DNA from: Blastococcus sp. TF02-8
GTDB lineage: Bacteria > Actinomycetota > Actinomycetes > Mycobacteriales > Geodermatophilaceae
Length of the DNA: 64,000 bases
Assembly: GCF_003319175.1 (NCBI RefSeq)
Contig: NZ_QOHK01000001.1
Location: 682,001 to 746,000 of the forward strand
Direction: 5' to 3'
The position numbers were made by a program, and so were the translations under genes. Below, in pieces: positions 52,055-61,381 of this stretch. Under the pieces are notes generated by a model that ran no database searches, was not told where the DNA came from, and saw nothing but the letters and a program-made list of their open reading frames with translations. The stretch's first letter is position 1. Each line of letters begins with the position of its first letter.

Positions 52055-55000
52055 AGCCGCGGGCCTTGTCCCGGCGTTGAAGAGTTTGGACGGAGAGGCG
52101 CCGTCGGGCCTGCTCGACACCGTCAACTTCTTCCTGAAGAAGGCCGGTGTCGACAAGCTCGATGAATCCGCCTTGGTCGAAGCACTGGCCACGCCGGACG
52201 TCAACAACCAAGCCCGCGTTCGCTTCCAGTTGCTGATCAGCCGGTGGGACGCTGATTCATCGAGTAGCTGGGCTAGCAAGACGGCCGCCCACAGCGCGGA
52301 CCGTCGCTCATCCATCTACGACCTCCTTGAGATCAGCGCCGAGTCCCGAGCGCGCCTGGACGAGGTGTATCCACGAGACCCCGGAGCCATCGTTATCGAG
52401 GGCGGAGATGGGGACTGGGATCCCTGGTACGACGCCGGACGCCAGTCAGAGCGCGACTTCTACTGGAACGCCTACTCCGGCCTTCTCGCGAAGAGCGGAT
52501 GGAACGCCCAGGCCCTCGGCCGCCTCGACACTGCAACGACGTCTGTCGTGCGCCGCCTGGCCGACCCCACATGGTCGGATCGCTATCAGTCCAAGGGACT
52601 GGTCGTCGGCTACGTGCAGAGCGGCAAGACAGCGAACTTCACCGGAGTACTGGCCAAGGCGATCGATGCGGGCTACCGCTTGATCATCGTCCTGACAGGC
52701 ACGGTCGAGATCCTGAGGCGTCAAACTCAGCGTCGCCTTGATATGGAACTCGTCGGCGTCGAGAACATCCTCGGCGGCATCGACGAGGCGGACTCGGCGA
52801 AGGTTGCGGAGACCGACTACCACCAGGACCAGGACTGGTTGGACGGGAAGTTCCTCCGCCACAACGTGCCCATCTGGACACTGGACGACGCACCCACGAT
52901 CCGTCGGCTGAGCACGTACTCCGGGGACTACAAGCGACTCAAGCAGGGCCTCGCCGCGCTGGACTTCCGCGCAGGACACGAGCTGGCAGACAAGCAGCGC
53001 CCGCTGTACGACCCCATCAACCTCTTCCGAAGCGATGTGCGACTCGCGATCGTGAAGAAGAACAGCACCGTGCTCAAGCGCCTGGTCGACGACCTCGGCG
53101 AAATCCACGCCGAGCTCGGGGAGATTCCGACGCTGATCATCGACGACGAAGCCGACCAGGCCTCGGTCAACACGAAGAAGCAGAAGAACCCGACGGCCGA
53201 AGAGAAGGAACGGACGGCCGTCAACCAACGCATCGCGGACCTGCTCAAGGTCCTGAAGCGTGCGCAATACGTGGGGTACACCGCGACACCCTTCGCGAAC
53301 GTTTTCGTGGACCCAGACGACTCCGAGGACATCTTCCCCAAAGACTTCATCGTCACCCTCGAGCGACCGCACGGATACATGGGTGCATCCGACTTTCATG
53401 ATCTCGACGTGGACTTCGCCGGAGAACCGAAGACCATCCACAACTCGAACGAGAAGGCGTTCGTCCGAGACCTGATCTCCACGAGCCCCGAGAAGAGAGT
53501 CGCGGAGCTACAGGAAGCGATCGACGCTTTCGTGCTCACCGGCGCGATCAAGCTCTACCGTCGGGAGCCGTGCCAGGAGCCGTTCCGGCACCACACCATG
53601 CTGGTCCACGAATCGGTCAAGATGGCGGACCACGCGGCACTTGCCGACGAGATCCGTGAGCTTTGGAGGCAGGCCGGCTACGACACCACTGTGGGGTTGA
53701 AGCGGCTGCAGCTGCTCTTCGAGACGGACGTGCAGCCTGTGACCGACGCTCTTCACGAGAGGGCCGTCCTGACGGCGGAAGCCGCTGGCGATCCCGCTCC
53801 GCCCGTTCCGCCTATGACGCAGACCTTCGAAGAACTGATCTCCGGCGGATGGATCGGCAAGGCGCTCGACCTCATCGACGCGGGAACATCTCCCGTCATC
53901 GTGGTGAACGGCGCGGCGGAGAAGGACTACGAACAGGACGCCTTGGACTTCCAGACATCGAACGTCTGGAAGATCCTGGTAGGTGGAACGAAGCTGAGCC
54001 GCGGGTTCACCGTCGAGGGCTTGACGATCTCCTACTACACCCGCAGGACCCAGCAAGCGGACACACTCATGCAGATGGGTCGCTGGTTCGGCTTCCGCGG
54101 GGGGTACCGAGATCTCGTCCGCCTCTACATCGGCCGGAACGTCCCCGCCCCTGGCAACAAGACGATCGACCTCTACGAGGCGTTCGAGGCTGTGGTCAGG
54201 GACGAAGAGGACTTCCGAGCGGAACTCGCCCGCTACGCCGCCATCAACGACGGAACGGGACATCCTCAGGTGCGTCCTGAGGACGTCCCGCCGATGGTGT
54301 TCCAGCAGCTTCCTTGGCTCAAGCCGACGGCCACCAACAAGATGTACAACGCCGAACTAACGACTCAGGGAATCGGCGGGCAGCTTCAGGACTTTCCGCG
54401 CCAGCCGGACCGTCAGGACGGTCGGCACAACGAGAAGCACTTTGAGCTCGTTCAGCCCCTCCTGGACACCCTGGAGGCGCGGGGCACGTTCGAGTACATC
54501 GACCCGACCACGAATGTGGTGCGGCAGTACGACGGGCGCTACGGAACCATTGACGCGGAGACGCTGCTCGAAGCCGTCAGCGCTTTCGAGTGGACGCCGA
54601 ACTACAAGTTCGAACCTCATGTCGAGTTTATGAAGACCGCCATTGCGGAGGGGGCACTGACCGACTTCGTCGTGCTGATGCCGATCCTCAAGAACAGCGT
54701 TGAGCGCCCGATCGGCGACCGGGGAGAGGCCCTTCCCATCCTCAAGCGTGCACGTCGAGGGGGCGGACGTGGGGGCTTCTCCGGAAGCTCCTTCCGGCAG
54801 CGAGCCGCGATCGAGACGATCGCCGGAAAGCGCATTGGGTCGCCATTGCGGCTCGATGACACCGGGGGACCTCTCGCGGCCAGCTTGCGCACGCCAACGC
54901 GTGGCGGATTCCTGCTCACCCTTGGGCTCGATAGCGAGGATGAGGGCGCCTCACCTCAGTTGTTGCCGCCCGGCGCCGCTGTGCCTGCGACAAATGTCGC

Positions 55001-55109
55001 GAGCCTCTTTTCGTATGCCCTACCCTACGGGGCCGCCCCGAGCGGACGCATCGGATTCAAGACCCGCAAGTCGGGTGCCGGCGCGATCATCGACCGAGAC
55101 GGTAGCTGA
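52047..55109 (+). CDS. Z1-domain superfamily-2 helicase/ATPase
   Basis: A 1020-residue protein. Walker A is GYVQSGKT (187-194), followed by the LIIVLTGTVE strand. Walker B is DDEAD (366-370), and motif III is YTATPFANVF (411-420). Motifs V/VI are LSRGFTVEGL (near 652) and ADTLMQMGRWFGFR (near 672-685), matching the Z1 family. The C-terminal 250 residues have no recognised fold. Z1 proteins are the motor of MutL-type restriction systems. The GTG start lies five bases after GGAGG and overlaps the nuclease stop by eight bases. Confidence 0.9.
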   Translation: MSEAAGLVPALKSLDGEAPSGLLDTVNFFLKKAGVDKLDESALVEALATPDVNNQARVRFQLLISRWDADSSSSWASKTAAHSADRRSSIYDLLEISAESRARLDEVYPRDPGAIVIEGGDGDWDPWYDAGRQSERDFYWNAYSGLLAKSGWNAQALGRLDTATTSVVRRLADPTWSDRYQSKGLVVGYVQSGKTANFTGVLAKAIDAGYRLIIVLTGTVEILRRQTQRRLDMELVGVENILGGIDEADSAKVAETDYHQDQDWLDGKFLRHNVPIWTLDDAPTIRRLSTYSGDYKRLKQGLAALDFRAGHELADKQRPLYDPINLFRSDVRLAIVKKNSTVLKRLVDDLGEIHAELGEIPTLIIDDEADQASVNTKKQKNPTAEEKERTAVNQRIADLLKVLKRAQYVGYTATPFANVFVDPDDSEDIFPKDFIVTLERPHGYMGASDFHDLDVDFAGEPKTIHNSNEKAFVRDLISTSPEKRVAELQEAIDAFVLTGAIKLYRREPCQEPFRHHTMLVHESVKMADHAALADEIRELWRQAGYDTTVGLKRLQLLFETDVQPVTDALHERAVLTAEAAGDPAPPVPPMTQTFEELISGGWIGKALDLIDAGTSPVIVVNGAAEKDYEQDALDFQTSNVWKILVGGTKLSRGFTVEGLTISYYTRRTQQADTLMQMGRWFGFRGGYRDLVRLYIGRNVPAPGNKTIDLYEAFEAVVRDEEDFRAELARYAAINDGTGHPQVRPEDVPPMVFQQLPWLKPTATNKMYNAELTTQGIGGQLQDFPRQPDRQDGRHNEKHFELVQPLLDTLEARGTFEYIDPTTNVVRQYDGRYGTIDAETLLEAVSAFEWTPNYKFEPHVEFMKTAIAEGALTDFVVLMPILKNSVERPIGDRGEALPILKRARRGGGRGGFSGSSFRQRAAIETIAGKRIGSPLRLDDTGGPLAASLRTPTRGGFLLTLGLDSEDEGASPQLLPPGAAVPATNVASLFSYALPYGAAPSGRIGFKTRKSGAGAIIDRDGS

Positions 55110-55114
55110 GACGA

Positions 55115-55774
55115 ATGAACCCGAGGGGACTATTCGGGCGACAAGCGGGCCTGTCCGAGCCGCTCGCCACTAACATCCTCATCGTGGTATCCAACGCCCT
55201 CCTGACTTGGAGATCCGAACGTCGGGAGCGGCTTACGGAGCTTTACAGCGCCCACGCCACAGTAGGTGGACCTGGACCCGGACGGCGCACCGCGACTGAA
55301 CAGCTGAACTGGTCGCTGGTCCTACGTCTGGCCGCAGAATTCCAGGGGTATGCGCGCGACCTTCACAGTGAGGCAGTGGACGCGGTTGTCAACCGAACGC
55401 CCCCCTTGTCGAAGGCCTACGCTGTGGTTCTGCGGAACCTTTTCACAAGGGACCGGCGCCTAGACAAGGGGAATGCGTTCACCGGATCCCTACAGGATGA
55501 CTTCTCGAGGTTCGGCTTCAACGTCTTGAGTGACGTAAAGTCTCAATACACTCGCGGAGCAGCGTGGCTGACAACGATGGATAAGATCAACGAAGCGCGC
55601 AATGGGATTGCCCACAGTGATGCCTCCAAGATTTCGCGCGCAACTTCCGGTGCAAATCTAACTCTCGCTCAAGTGCGCGCCTGGGACGCAAGCATGCGGT
55701 CTCTAACTGGAGCCCTTGATGCGGTTGTAGGCCATAACATCAGCAGACTCACCGGTGGGGGTACGCCGTGGTAA
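55115..55774 (+). CDS. HEPN-domain protein, candidate RNase effector
   Basis: A 219-residue helical protein. After a variable N-terminus, residues 60-200 show the HEPN pattern: a long helix with AAEFQGYARDLHSEAV (74-89), and the catalytic signature R-N-x3-H in EARNGIAHSD (Arg162, Asn163, His167). HEPN proteins with intact RNxxxH often act as RNases that kill or halt infected cells. It starts six bases after the Z1 stop. An internal GTG (codon 24) is a possible alternative start. I know of no Mza locus with this gene. Its GC is lower than the backbone. Confidence 0.78.
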   Translation: MNPRGLFGRQAGLSEPLATNILIVVSNALLTWRSERRERLTELYSAHATVGGPGPGRRTATEQLNWSLVLRLAAEFQGYARDLHSEAVDAVVNRTPPLSKAYAVVLRNLFTRDRRLDKGNAFTGSLQDDFSRFGFNVLSDVKSQYTRGAAWLTTMDKINEARNGIAHSDASKISRATSGANLTLAQVRAWDASMRSLTGALDAVVGHNISRLTGGGTPW

Positions 55775-56373
55775 CCAACGCACTTGCTGCTGACGAACTT
55801 CCCCCGCCCGGTGAGCCGGTCGAGGTCGATTGGGGTCTCGAGAGCGTCCAAGGTCACGTAGTCGAGGTCTTCTCTGGGCCTCGTCCTCGAGTTCTCGTCG
55901 AGATCGACCCGGGACAAGTCGGCGAGGAAGCGGCAACAGTGACCGTTCCGGCGCAAACCATCACCCCCTCCGAGTCGGCGACATCCCCATGGGCCCATCA
56001 CGTTCGCTACGAGCAGGCCGTATCAGCCGCCATCAGTCGGTTGGCTGGCGCATCCGTCAGGCGGGTTGAAAGGAGCCCTTCACTCAGCAAGATGCATGCC
56101 GATGTGGTTGTGGAACTAGCTGACGGCCGGGTGATGCTCGTAGAGGCAAAGACCTGGCGCGGACCCGCGAACGAGTCGCAGGTCAAGGGAGTTGTCGACC
56201 AGTTGCGCGAGTACGCACGACGGGTTGGTGGCTACGGGCTTCTTGTGGTTGACCGGGACGTCCCGTCGTCGAATGTGCAGCATCGCGAGGACCAGGTTCG
56301 TGTGGTCCGCTGGCGTGGTGCCCAGGACGACAGAGAGCTGGGTAGAGCTCTGAAGGAACTGCCCGTCGAATAG
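55768..56373 (+). CDS. small PD-(D/E)XK restriction-endonuclease-like protein
   Basis: A 201-residue protein. A beta-rich first 70 residues precede a nuclease-like domain. HADVVVELADGRVMLVEAKTW gives the Asp112, Glu126, Lys128 triad (D-x13-E-x-K), and Gln145 in VVDQLREYAR completes a typical core, as in Mrr/DUF559-like nucleases. The GTG start overlaps the HEPN stop by seven bases, so the two are coupled and may form an effector pair. It is the last gene of the operon. Confidence 0.78.
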   Translation: MVTNALAADELPPPGEPVEVDWGLESVQGHVVEVFSGPRPRVLVEIDPGQVGEEAATVTVPAQTITPSESATSPWAHHVRYEQAVSAAISRLAGASVRRVERSPSLSKMHADVVVELADGRVMLVEAKTWRGPANESQVKGVVDQLREYARRVGGYGLLVVDRDVPSSNVQHREDQVRVVRWRGAQDDRELGRALKELPVE

Positions 56374-56697
56374 AGCACGTCACGGACGTGCGACTGTGCC
56401 AGACCCTGTGAGGTGCTATCCGGACGCCGCCACGGTCCCCAGTGCCGTGTCCGTGGCCGGCGGGCAGGGGCGGCGGGACAGACGCCGAGGTGGTATCAGC
56501 CCTCCAGCAGCGGCCGGGTTAGCTGCTGGTGCGCGCGCCCGGACGGCCTGGCCAACCGGGAAGGTGCGGTGGCATGCACGCTCGATCCACCACCATCAAC
56601 GCCGACCCCGAACCTCGACGCCGGCATCGCCTTGACCTGTGACGACGTGATATCGGCGATCCAGCAAGGATGGGGAGCTACCGCGGTGGCTGCCCGG
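56374..56697. other. intergenic region at the right edge of the island
   Basis: About 325 bp between the end of the operon and the convergent enoyl-CoA hydratase stop. No tRNA, integrase or direct repeat was recognised. A frame at about 56635-56715 encodes TCDDVISAIQQGWGATAVAA, which looks like the remnant of an actinobacterial protein but has no start. Confidence 0.5.
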
Positions 56698-57444
56698 CTA
56701 CTGAGCCGAGCGGCGCATAGACCACATCTGAGCCGGGCGCTCCGACTGCATCGCTACATCCCACGGAACTGCGCCGTTGATGACCTCCATACGGAAGTTG
56801 CCCACCGCCACGCGCGCCAGCTCCGGATCTGCGGCCACCCGCTGAGCCAGCTCGACGGCCCGCGCCTCGACCGCGGCGTCGTCCAGCGCCTCCCAGGCCA
56901 GCCCGAGCTCCACGGCCTTGTCACCATTGATCACTTCGCCGAACAGCGCCATCGCAGCCGCCGCCTCACGGCCGATCAGCCGGGACAGGATGACGAAGTG
57001 CCCGCCGCCCGGGTGCATGCCTCGCTTGAGGAAGCCGGCCAGCAGCCGGACATCCTTGGCAACGATCCGAAGGTCCGCCGCCAGGAGCATGTTCATTCCG
57101 GCGCCCACGGCCGAACCGCGCACCGCCGCCACCGTGGGCACGCGGACCTGACCCAGCCGGTAGAAGGAGTCGTAGATCTTGCCCATGCCCTCGTAGGCAT
57201 CCGGCGCCGCCGGATCCTTGCCCGCCGAGGTCAGCGTCGCGACGTCGCCACCGGCGCAGAACGACTTGCCGACACCGCGCACGACCAGCGCGCCGACCTC
57301 CGGCTTCGCGTCCACCTCGTCGAACGTGGCGATCAGCTCGTCGGCCATCCCCGGGGTCAGCGCATTGCGCCGGTCCGGGGCATTCAGCGTCACGATCGCG
57401 ACGGCGCCGTCCACATCGAGCTGAACCTCACCAGTACCGGCCAC
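56698..57444 (-). CDS. enoyl-CoA hydratase/isomerase family protein (second copy)
   Basis: A 248-residue crotonase-fold protein. The oxyanion-hole segments are GVGKSFCAGGDVATL and VRGSAVGAGMNMLLAADLRI. The usual second Glu region reads GMHPGGGHFVILSRLIG, so the hydratase glutamate is replaced and an isomerase or other crotonase activity is possible. The GTG start has an AGGAAGG box. GC is backbone-like, marking the right edge of the island. Confidence 0.87.
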   Translation of the reverse strand: MAGTGEVQLDVDGAVAIVTLNAPDRRNALTPGMADELIATFDEVDAKPEVGALVVRGVGKSFCAGGDVATLTSAGKDPAAPDAYEGMGKIYDSFYRLGQVRVPTVAAVRGSAVGAGMNMLLAADLRIVAKDVRLLAGFLKRGMHPGGGHFVILSRLIGREAAAAMALFGEVINGDKAVELGLAWEALDDAAVEARAVELAQRVAADPELARVAVGNFRMEVINGAVPWDVAMQSERPAQMWSMRRSAQ

Positions 57445-57595
57445 GAGCCCACCTTCCTGCCGAGCGGACCAGCCCTAGCGCCAGTCGCCGCACTCCTGAC
57501 AGGCATCAGACCATGCGTCCGACGCGCCCGCGCAGCGCGGTCAGACCGCCGTCGCCGACTCCCCTACCGGGCACAGCGCACTCACCCGGCGCAAC

Positions 57596-59002
57596 TCAGT
57601 CCGCCTCGTCCGCCTTCACCGTCGGCGGCGGCGCCACCAGAGTCCACACCTCGTCCGCGAGCGTGTCGTCGAAGAGCACATGCCCCCGGTCGAAGGTCTT
57701 GAGCGCGACCCGCTGCCTTCCGTCGAGACGGTCCGAGAAGGCCACTTCTCGCTGGTGGCACGTTGGGCAAGGTCGCATCACGACCAGTGGAGTGAGGTCG
57801 AGCGCACCCTCGGGGGTCTGCAGGTAGAAGACGTCCTCGGCCAGCGCGGTCGGGCTGTTGAGGCTCCGGTGCTCGAAGTCGGGATGATCTCCCATGGCCT
57901 CCGACGCCGAGATGAGGAAGTCACCCTCCCGGCGGCGGAACTTCACGTCGTGCACGAGCAACCAGGGCATGTCGGCCAGGAAGCCCGCAGCCTCGACGGC
58001 CCGCAGGAACGGCGGAACGACCTCTGCCAGCCGCTCTGACGCCTCCAGGTTGTTCCGGGGGCCGGCTCCGTGCGCCCACTGGTTGCACTCCTTCAGCGGC
58101 CGGCGGAGGTCCGGCTCGAGACCGGTGTTGCCCTTCTTGAGCTTCAGGGCGTCGGGCATACCGATGAGCGCGGACGGGTGTGTCGCCATGACGCGATCCA
58201 TGGACCGCACGACGTCGAGCCAGTGCCCCCAGGTGAGGCCCCGAGCGAAGCCCTTCTGGAGGTTGTCGAGTTCGGGCGTGCGCACCTGGTGCTGGCGGGC
58301 CCAGATCGTCGAGACGATGCCGAGCACCGTAGACAACGTCTCGGCGGCACGGAGGACGTTCTCGTACGCGTCCTTCAGGTCGCCGGACTGCTGGATCCCT
58401 CGGATGGACCTCGCGATCGGGTAGGGCAGCACCTTCCGCGCCTGCTGCAGCGTCGGTTCCTCGCGGAGGACGGCGAGGTCGAGGGCACTGATCGGCGTGG
58501 CGCCCCTGGATGGCTCAGCGCGGCTGGCGCCGGCGTCGCCCTTGCTGCGGTCCGGTGGCGGGTCCTGGCGCTCGAAGGGAGGTTCCGGCGGGGGTGACGC
58601 CGCAGTACGTCTCGAGGCTTCGGCGTGGCCTTGGGGTGCGGCCGGCCCGCTCGCGACCGTCACTCGCTGCTGCGGGCCTGTGGCTGTCGGGGCGGGAACC
58701 CCGTTCGCCGCCGCATGTCTCCGAAAGCGCCTCCGCCTCGCGAGAAGACGGAAATATGCGGGGACCAGACCCAGGAGAAAGCCGATGAGGGCAGCGCTCA
58801 GGATGGCGTTCGCCCACACCGGCATCGCCGTCGCAGGCTTGACGCCCTCCGACGGGAAGATCTGCGAGAGCGCTGCGATGAGCGCCCACACGCCGGTCCA
58901 CCAGGCGAACCCGTCACGGTGCAGTGGCTTGTCGAAGAGCCGCATCACGGCAGCGATCTGCTTCGGCGGTCGCCCGTGGTCAGGATCCGGTGGAAAGGCC
59001 AC
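57596..59002 (-). CDS. membrane-anchored protein with possible HEPN-like helical domain
   Basis: A 468-residue protein. Two membrane helices (about 33-50 and 62-84) and a Pro/Arg-rich linker (100-170) lead to a helical domain (170-340). The block LPYPIARSI, then GLTWGHWLDVVRSMD and the ECNQWAHGAGPRN segment (305-317) resemble helical HEPN-like domains of conflict and signalling proteins, although the RNxxxH motif is not exact. A C-terminal domain with a CPTC pair follows. Function is unknown. The GTG start has no clear ribosome site. Confidence 0.65.
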   Translation of the reverse strand: MAFPPDPDHGRPPKQIAAVMRLFDKPLHRDGFAWWTGVWALIAALSQIFPSEGVKPATAMPVWANAILSAALIGFLLGLVPAYFRLLARRRRFRRHAAANGVPAPTATGPQQRVTVASGPAAPQGHAEASRRTAASPPPEPPFERQDPPPDRSKGDAGASRAEPSRGATPISALDLAVLREEPTLQQARKVLPYPIARSIRGIQQSGDLKDAYENVLRAAETLSTVLGIVSTIWARQHQVRTPELDNLQKGFARGLTWGHWLDVVRSMDRVMATHPSALIGMPDALKLKKGNTGLEPDLRRPLKECNQWAHGAGPRNNLEASERLAEVVPPFLRAVEAAGFLADMPWLLVHDVKFRRREGDFLISASEAMGDHPDFEHRSLNSPTALAEDVFYLQTPEGALDLTPLVVMRPCPTCHQREVAFSDRLDGRQRVALKTFDRGHVLFDDTLADEVWTLVAPPPTVKADEAD

Positions 59003-59270
59003 GCCCGCACACTAGGTGAGCTCGGTTCCGTTACCCAGTCGTCCGACCGGATTGTGATCGGGAGCCCCGCCCCACCGCTGCCCCGGGGCGGGCACGCTCA
59101 TCAGCGCCGGAATCATCGGAACACACGCCACGCTTGATCGACGGCTGCGAACAGTGGTTCTCGGCGGGATAGGATCGACGCCGTTCCTGAACGTTCCGTG
59201 TGTAACTACCTGCCGTCGGCCCTGCTGACGGATCAAGGCGGCACGCCTGATCCGTATAAGCACCGAGGTC

Positions 59271-60500
59271 ATGACGCAGTCCCCTGTTCTCCGGCACGCC
59301 GGGCTCTCCTACTTCCCGCTCGCCTTCGTCGCGCGCCTGCCGTTCGCGATGATGGTCGTCGGCGTCCTCACGCTCGTCGTCGCCGAGCGCGGCTCGGTCA
59401 CCCTCGGCGGGCTGAACTCCGCCGCCGCCGGCCTCGGCACCGCCCTCGCCGGCCCGCTGCTCGGTGCCGCCGTCGACCGGTGGGGCCAGCGCCGGGTCCT
59501 GGTCCCCGTCGGGCTGCTCAACGCCACCCTGCTCGGTGCCTTCATCCTCGTCGTCTCCAGCAGCGCTGCCGACGTCGTCGTCCTCGCGCTGTCGGTCCTG
59601 ATCGGCGCCAGCGCGCCGCAGGTCGCCCCGCTCTCCCGCACCCGCCTGGTCGCCATCATCAAGCGCTGGGTGGAGCCGGACCGCCGCGAGAAGACCCTCA
59701 GCGGCACCATGGCCTACGAGTCCGCCGCCGACGAGACGGTCTTCATCGTCGGCCCGTTCCTCGTCGGCATCCTCGCCAGCGCCGTCGCGCCCTGGGTGGC
59801 GATCGCCGGCGCCTCGGCGCTCACGTTCGTCTTCGTCACCGCGTTCGCCCTGCACCACACCGGGCAGGTCGATCCGGGCACCGACTCCACTCCGGTCGAG
59901 CCGGCGCCCGTCCGCGACCTCCTCCGCGTCCCGCTGATGTCGGTCGTCATCGGCACGCTCGGCGTCGGCTTCTTCTTCGGCGCCACCCTGACCAGCCTCA
60001 CCGGCTTCCTCGCCGCCGACGGCGACGGCGACCGCGCGGGCCTGCTCTACGGCGTCATGGGCATCGGCTCCGCCGCGCTGGCGCTCGGCTCGGCGGCCCT
60101 GCCGGCCCGGTTCACGCTCAAAGCCCGCTGGCTCACCTTCGGCTCCCTGCTGCTCGCCGCCGCCATCGCCTTCGCCGGCGCGCGGTCGGTCACCGGCCTC
60201 GTCGTCGCCCTGGCGGTCCTCGGCCTCGGCATCGGCCCGACCCTGGTGACCCTCTACAGCCTCGCCGCGCAACTCAGCCCCACCGGCCGCTCCGCGACCG
60301 TCATGACGATGCTCGGGTCCGCGATCGTCGTCGGCCAGTCCGTCACGTCGGCGCTGACCGGGCTCGTCGTCGACCGGCTGGGCGTCACGACCGCGCTGGC
60401 CGCCCCCGCCCTCTGTGCGGGCCTCGTGGTCGCCGCCGCGGTGGCGTACGCCGTCTCGACCCGCCGTCACGACTCCGACCGGGAGCTCGTCCCCGCCTGA
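59271..60500 (+). CDS. MFS transporter
   Basis: A 409-residue protein with twelve predicted membrane helices. The loop between helices 2 and 3 carries the motif DRWGQRRVLVPVG, typical of the major facilitator superfamily. Substrate is unknown; the family often exports drugs or small molecules. The ATG at 59271 is used. The 268 bp upstream, shared with the divergent membrane-protein gene, hold no other gene but a modest GC-rich hairpin near 59066-59092. Confidence 0.9.
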   Translation: MTQSPVLRHAGLSYFPLAFVARLPFAMMVVGVLTLVVAERGSVTLGGLNSAAAGLGTALAGPLLGAAVDRWGQRRVLVPVGLLNATLLGAFILVVSSSAADVVVLALSVLIGASAPQVAPLSRTRLVAIIKRWVEPDRREKTLSGTMAYESAADETVFIVGPFLVGILASAVAPWVAIAGASALTFVFVTAFALHHTGQVDPGTDSTPVEPAPVRDLLRVPLMSVVIGTLGVGFFFGATLTSLTGFLAADGDGDRAGLLYGVMGIGSAALALGSAALPARFTLKARWLTFGSLLLAAAIAFAGARSVTGLVVALAVLGLGIGPTLVTLYSLAAQLSPTGRSATVMTMLGSAIVVGQSVTSALTGLVVDRLGVTTALAAPALCAGLVVAAAVAYAVSTRRHDSDRELVPA

Positions 60501-60594
60501 CGCGGAGCCGCGCGCACACCCGTTGACAGCGGGCGGCAGCCGAGCAGCATGGTCGCCGCGAGACGTCGCGAGTCCTCGCGGAAGGGAGGGCGTC

Positions 60595-61218
60595 ATGCAC
60601 GCCCGGACCACCACGATCACGGCCGACCCGACGCGGATGGACGACGGCATCGCCGACGTCCGCGACAGCGTGCTTCCCGCGGTGAGCGACATGGACGGCT
60701 GCATCGGCCTGTCGATGCTCTGCGACCGCGACTCCGGGCGCGTCATCGTCACCACCGCCTGGCAGTCCGAGGACGCGATCGCCGGCACCCGCGAGCGGGT
60801 GCGTGCGCTGCGCGACCGGGCGACGCGGCAGTTCGGCGCCACCGACGCCGAGGTCCGCGAGTGGGAGATCGGTGCCGTGCACCGGCTGCACCCCGCCGGG
60901 GACGACGCCTGCGCCCGGGTCACCTGGTCCCGCGTCGACCCCGCGACGATCGAGCGCGTGCTCGAGGTCTTCCGCACCGACCTCATCCCGCGCATGGACG
61001 AGATGCCGGGCTTCTGCAGCCTCAGCCTGCTGCTCGACCCGCGGAGCGGTGACAACTCGCTCACCGCCGTCTACGCCGACCGCCGAGCGCTGGAGGCCTC
61101 GCGGCAGCGGGCCATGTACATCCGCGACGAGTTCCGCCGGGCGCTGCACATGTCGGCCACCGAGGTGGCCGAGTTCGACCTCGTCCTGCACCAGCTCCGC
61201 GTCCCCGAGCTGGTCTGA
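60595..61218 (+). CDS. ABM-domain-like protein
   Basis: A 207-residue protein made of two similar halves (about 1-95 and 105-207). Each resembles the antibiotic-biosynthesis-monooxygenase fold (MDGCIGLSMLCDRDSGRVIV and MPGFCSLSLLLDPRSGDNSL). Such double-ABM proteins are small-molecule oxygenases or binders. Its start has GGGAGGG four bases upstream. It follows the MFS gene by 94 bp in the same direction. Confidence 0.8.
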   Translation: MHARTTTITADPTRMDDGIADVRDSVLPAVSDMDGCIGLSMLCDRDSGRVIVTTAWQSEDAIAGTRERVRALRDRATRQFGATDAEVREWEIGAVHRLHPAGDDACARVTWSRVDPATIERVLEVFRTDLIPRMDEMPGFCSLSLLLDPRSGDNSLTAVYADRRALEASRQRAMYIRDEFRRALHMSATEVAEFDLVLHQLRVPELV

Positions 61219-61381
61219 CGCCGTCAGAACGGCGACACCCGACGGCGCCGTCGCGCGCCCCTGCTCCCCGATAGTGCAGATCTCACCTCCTGGACTTCTC
61301 ACGATGAAGAGACGCGTTGTGCAAGATCAAATGGTGTAGAGCGATACCTCTGATGCGCCTGCGACTACGCAGTGATTGTCC

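Noticed and set aside
41279-56697. Possible att sites flanking the island.
   Set aside because: No integrase, tRNA end or matching direct repeat was seen by eye at the two edges; a dot-plot would be decisive.
56635-56715. Frame encoding TCDDVISAIQQGWGATAVAA.
   Set aside because: It looks protein-like but has no start, ribosome site or length; kept only as a possible remnant.
59066-59092. GC-rich 8-bp hairpin between two divergent genes.
   Set aside because: The position is upstream of both genes, so it is not a terminator, and such short GC stems are common by chance here.
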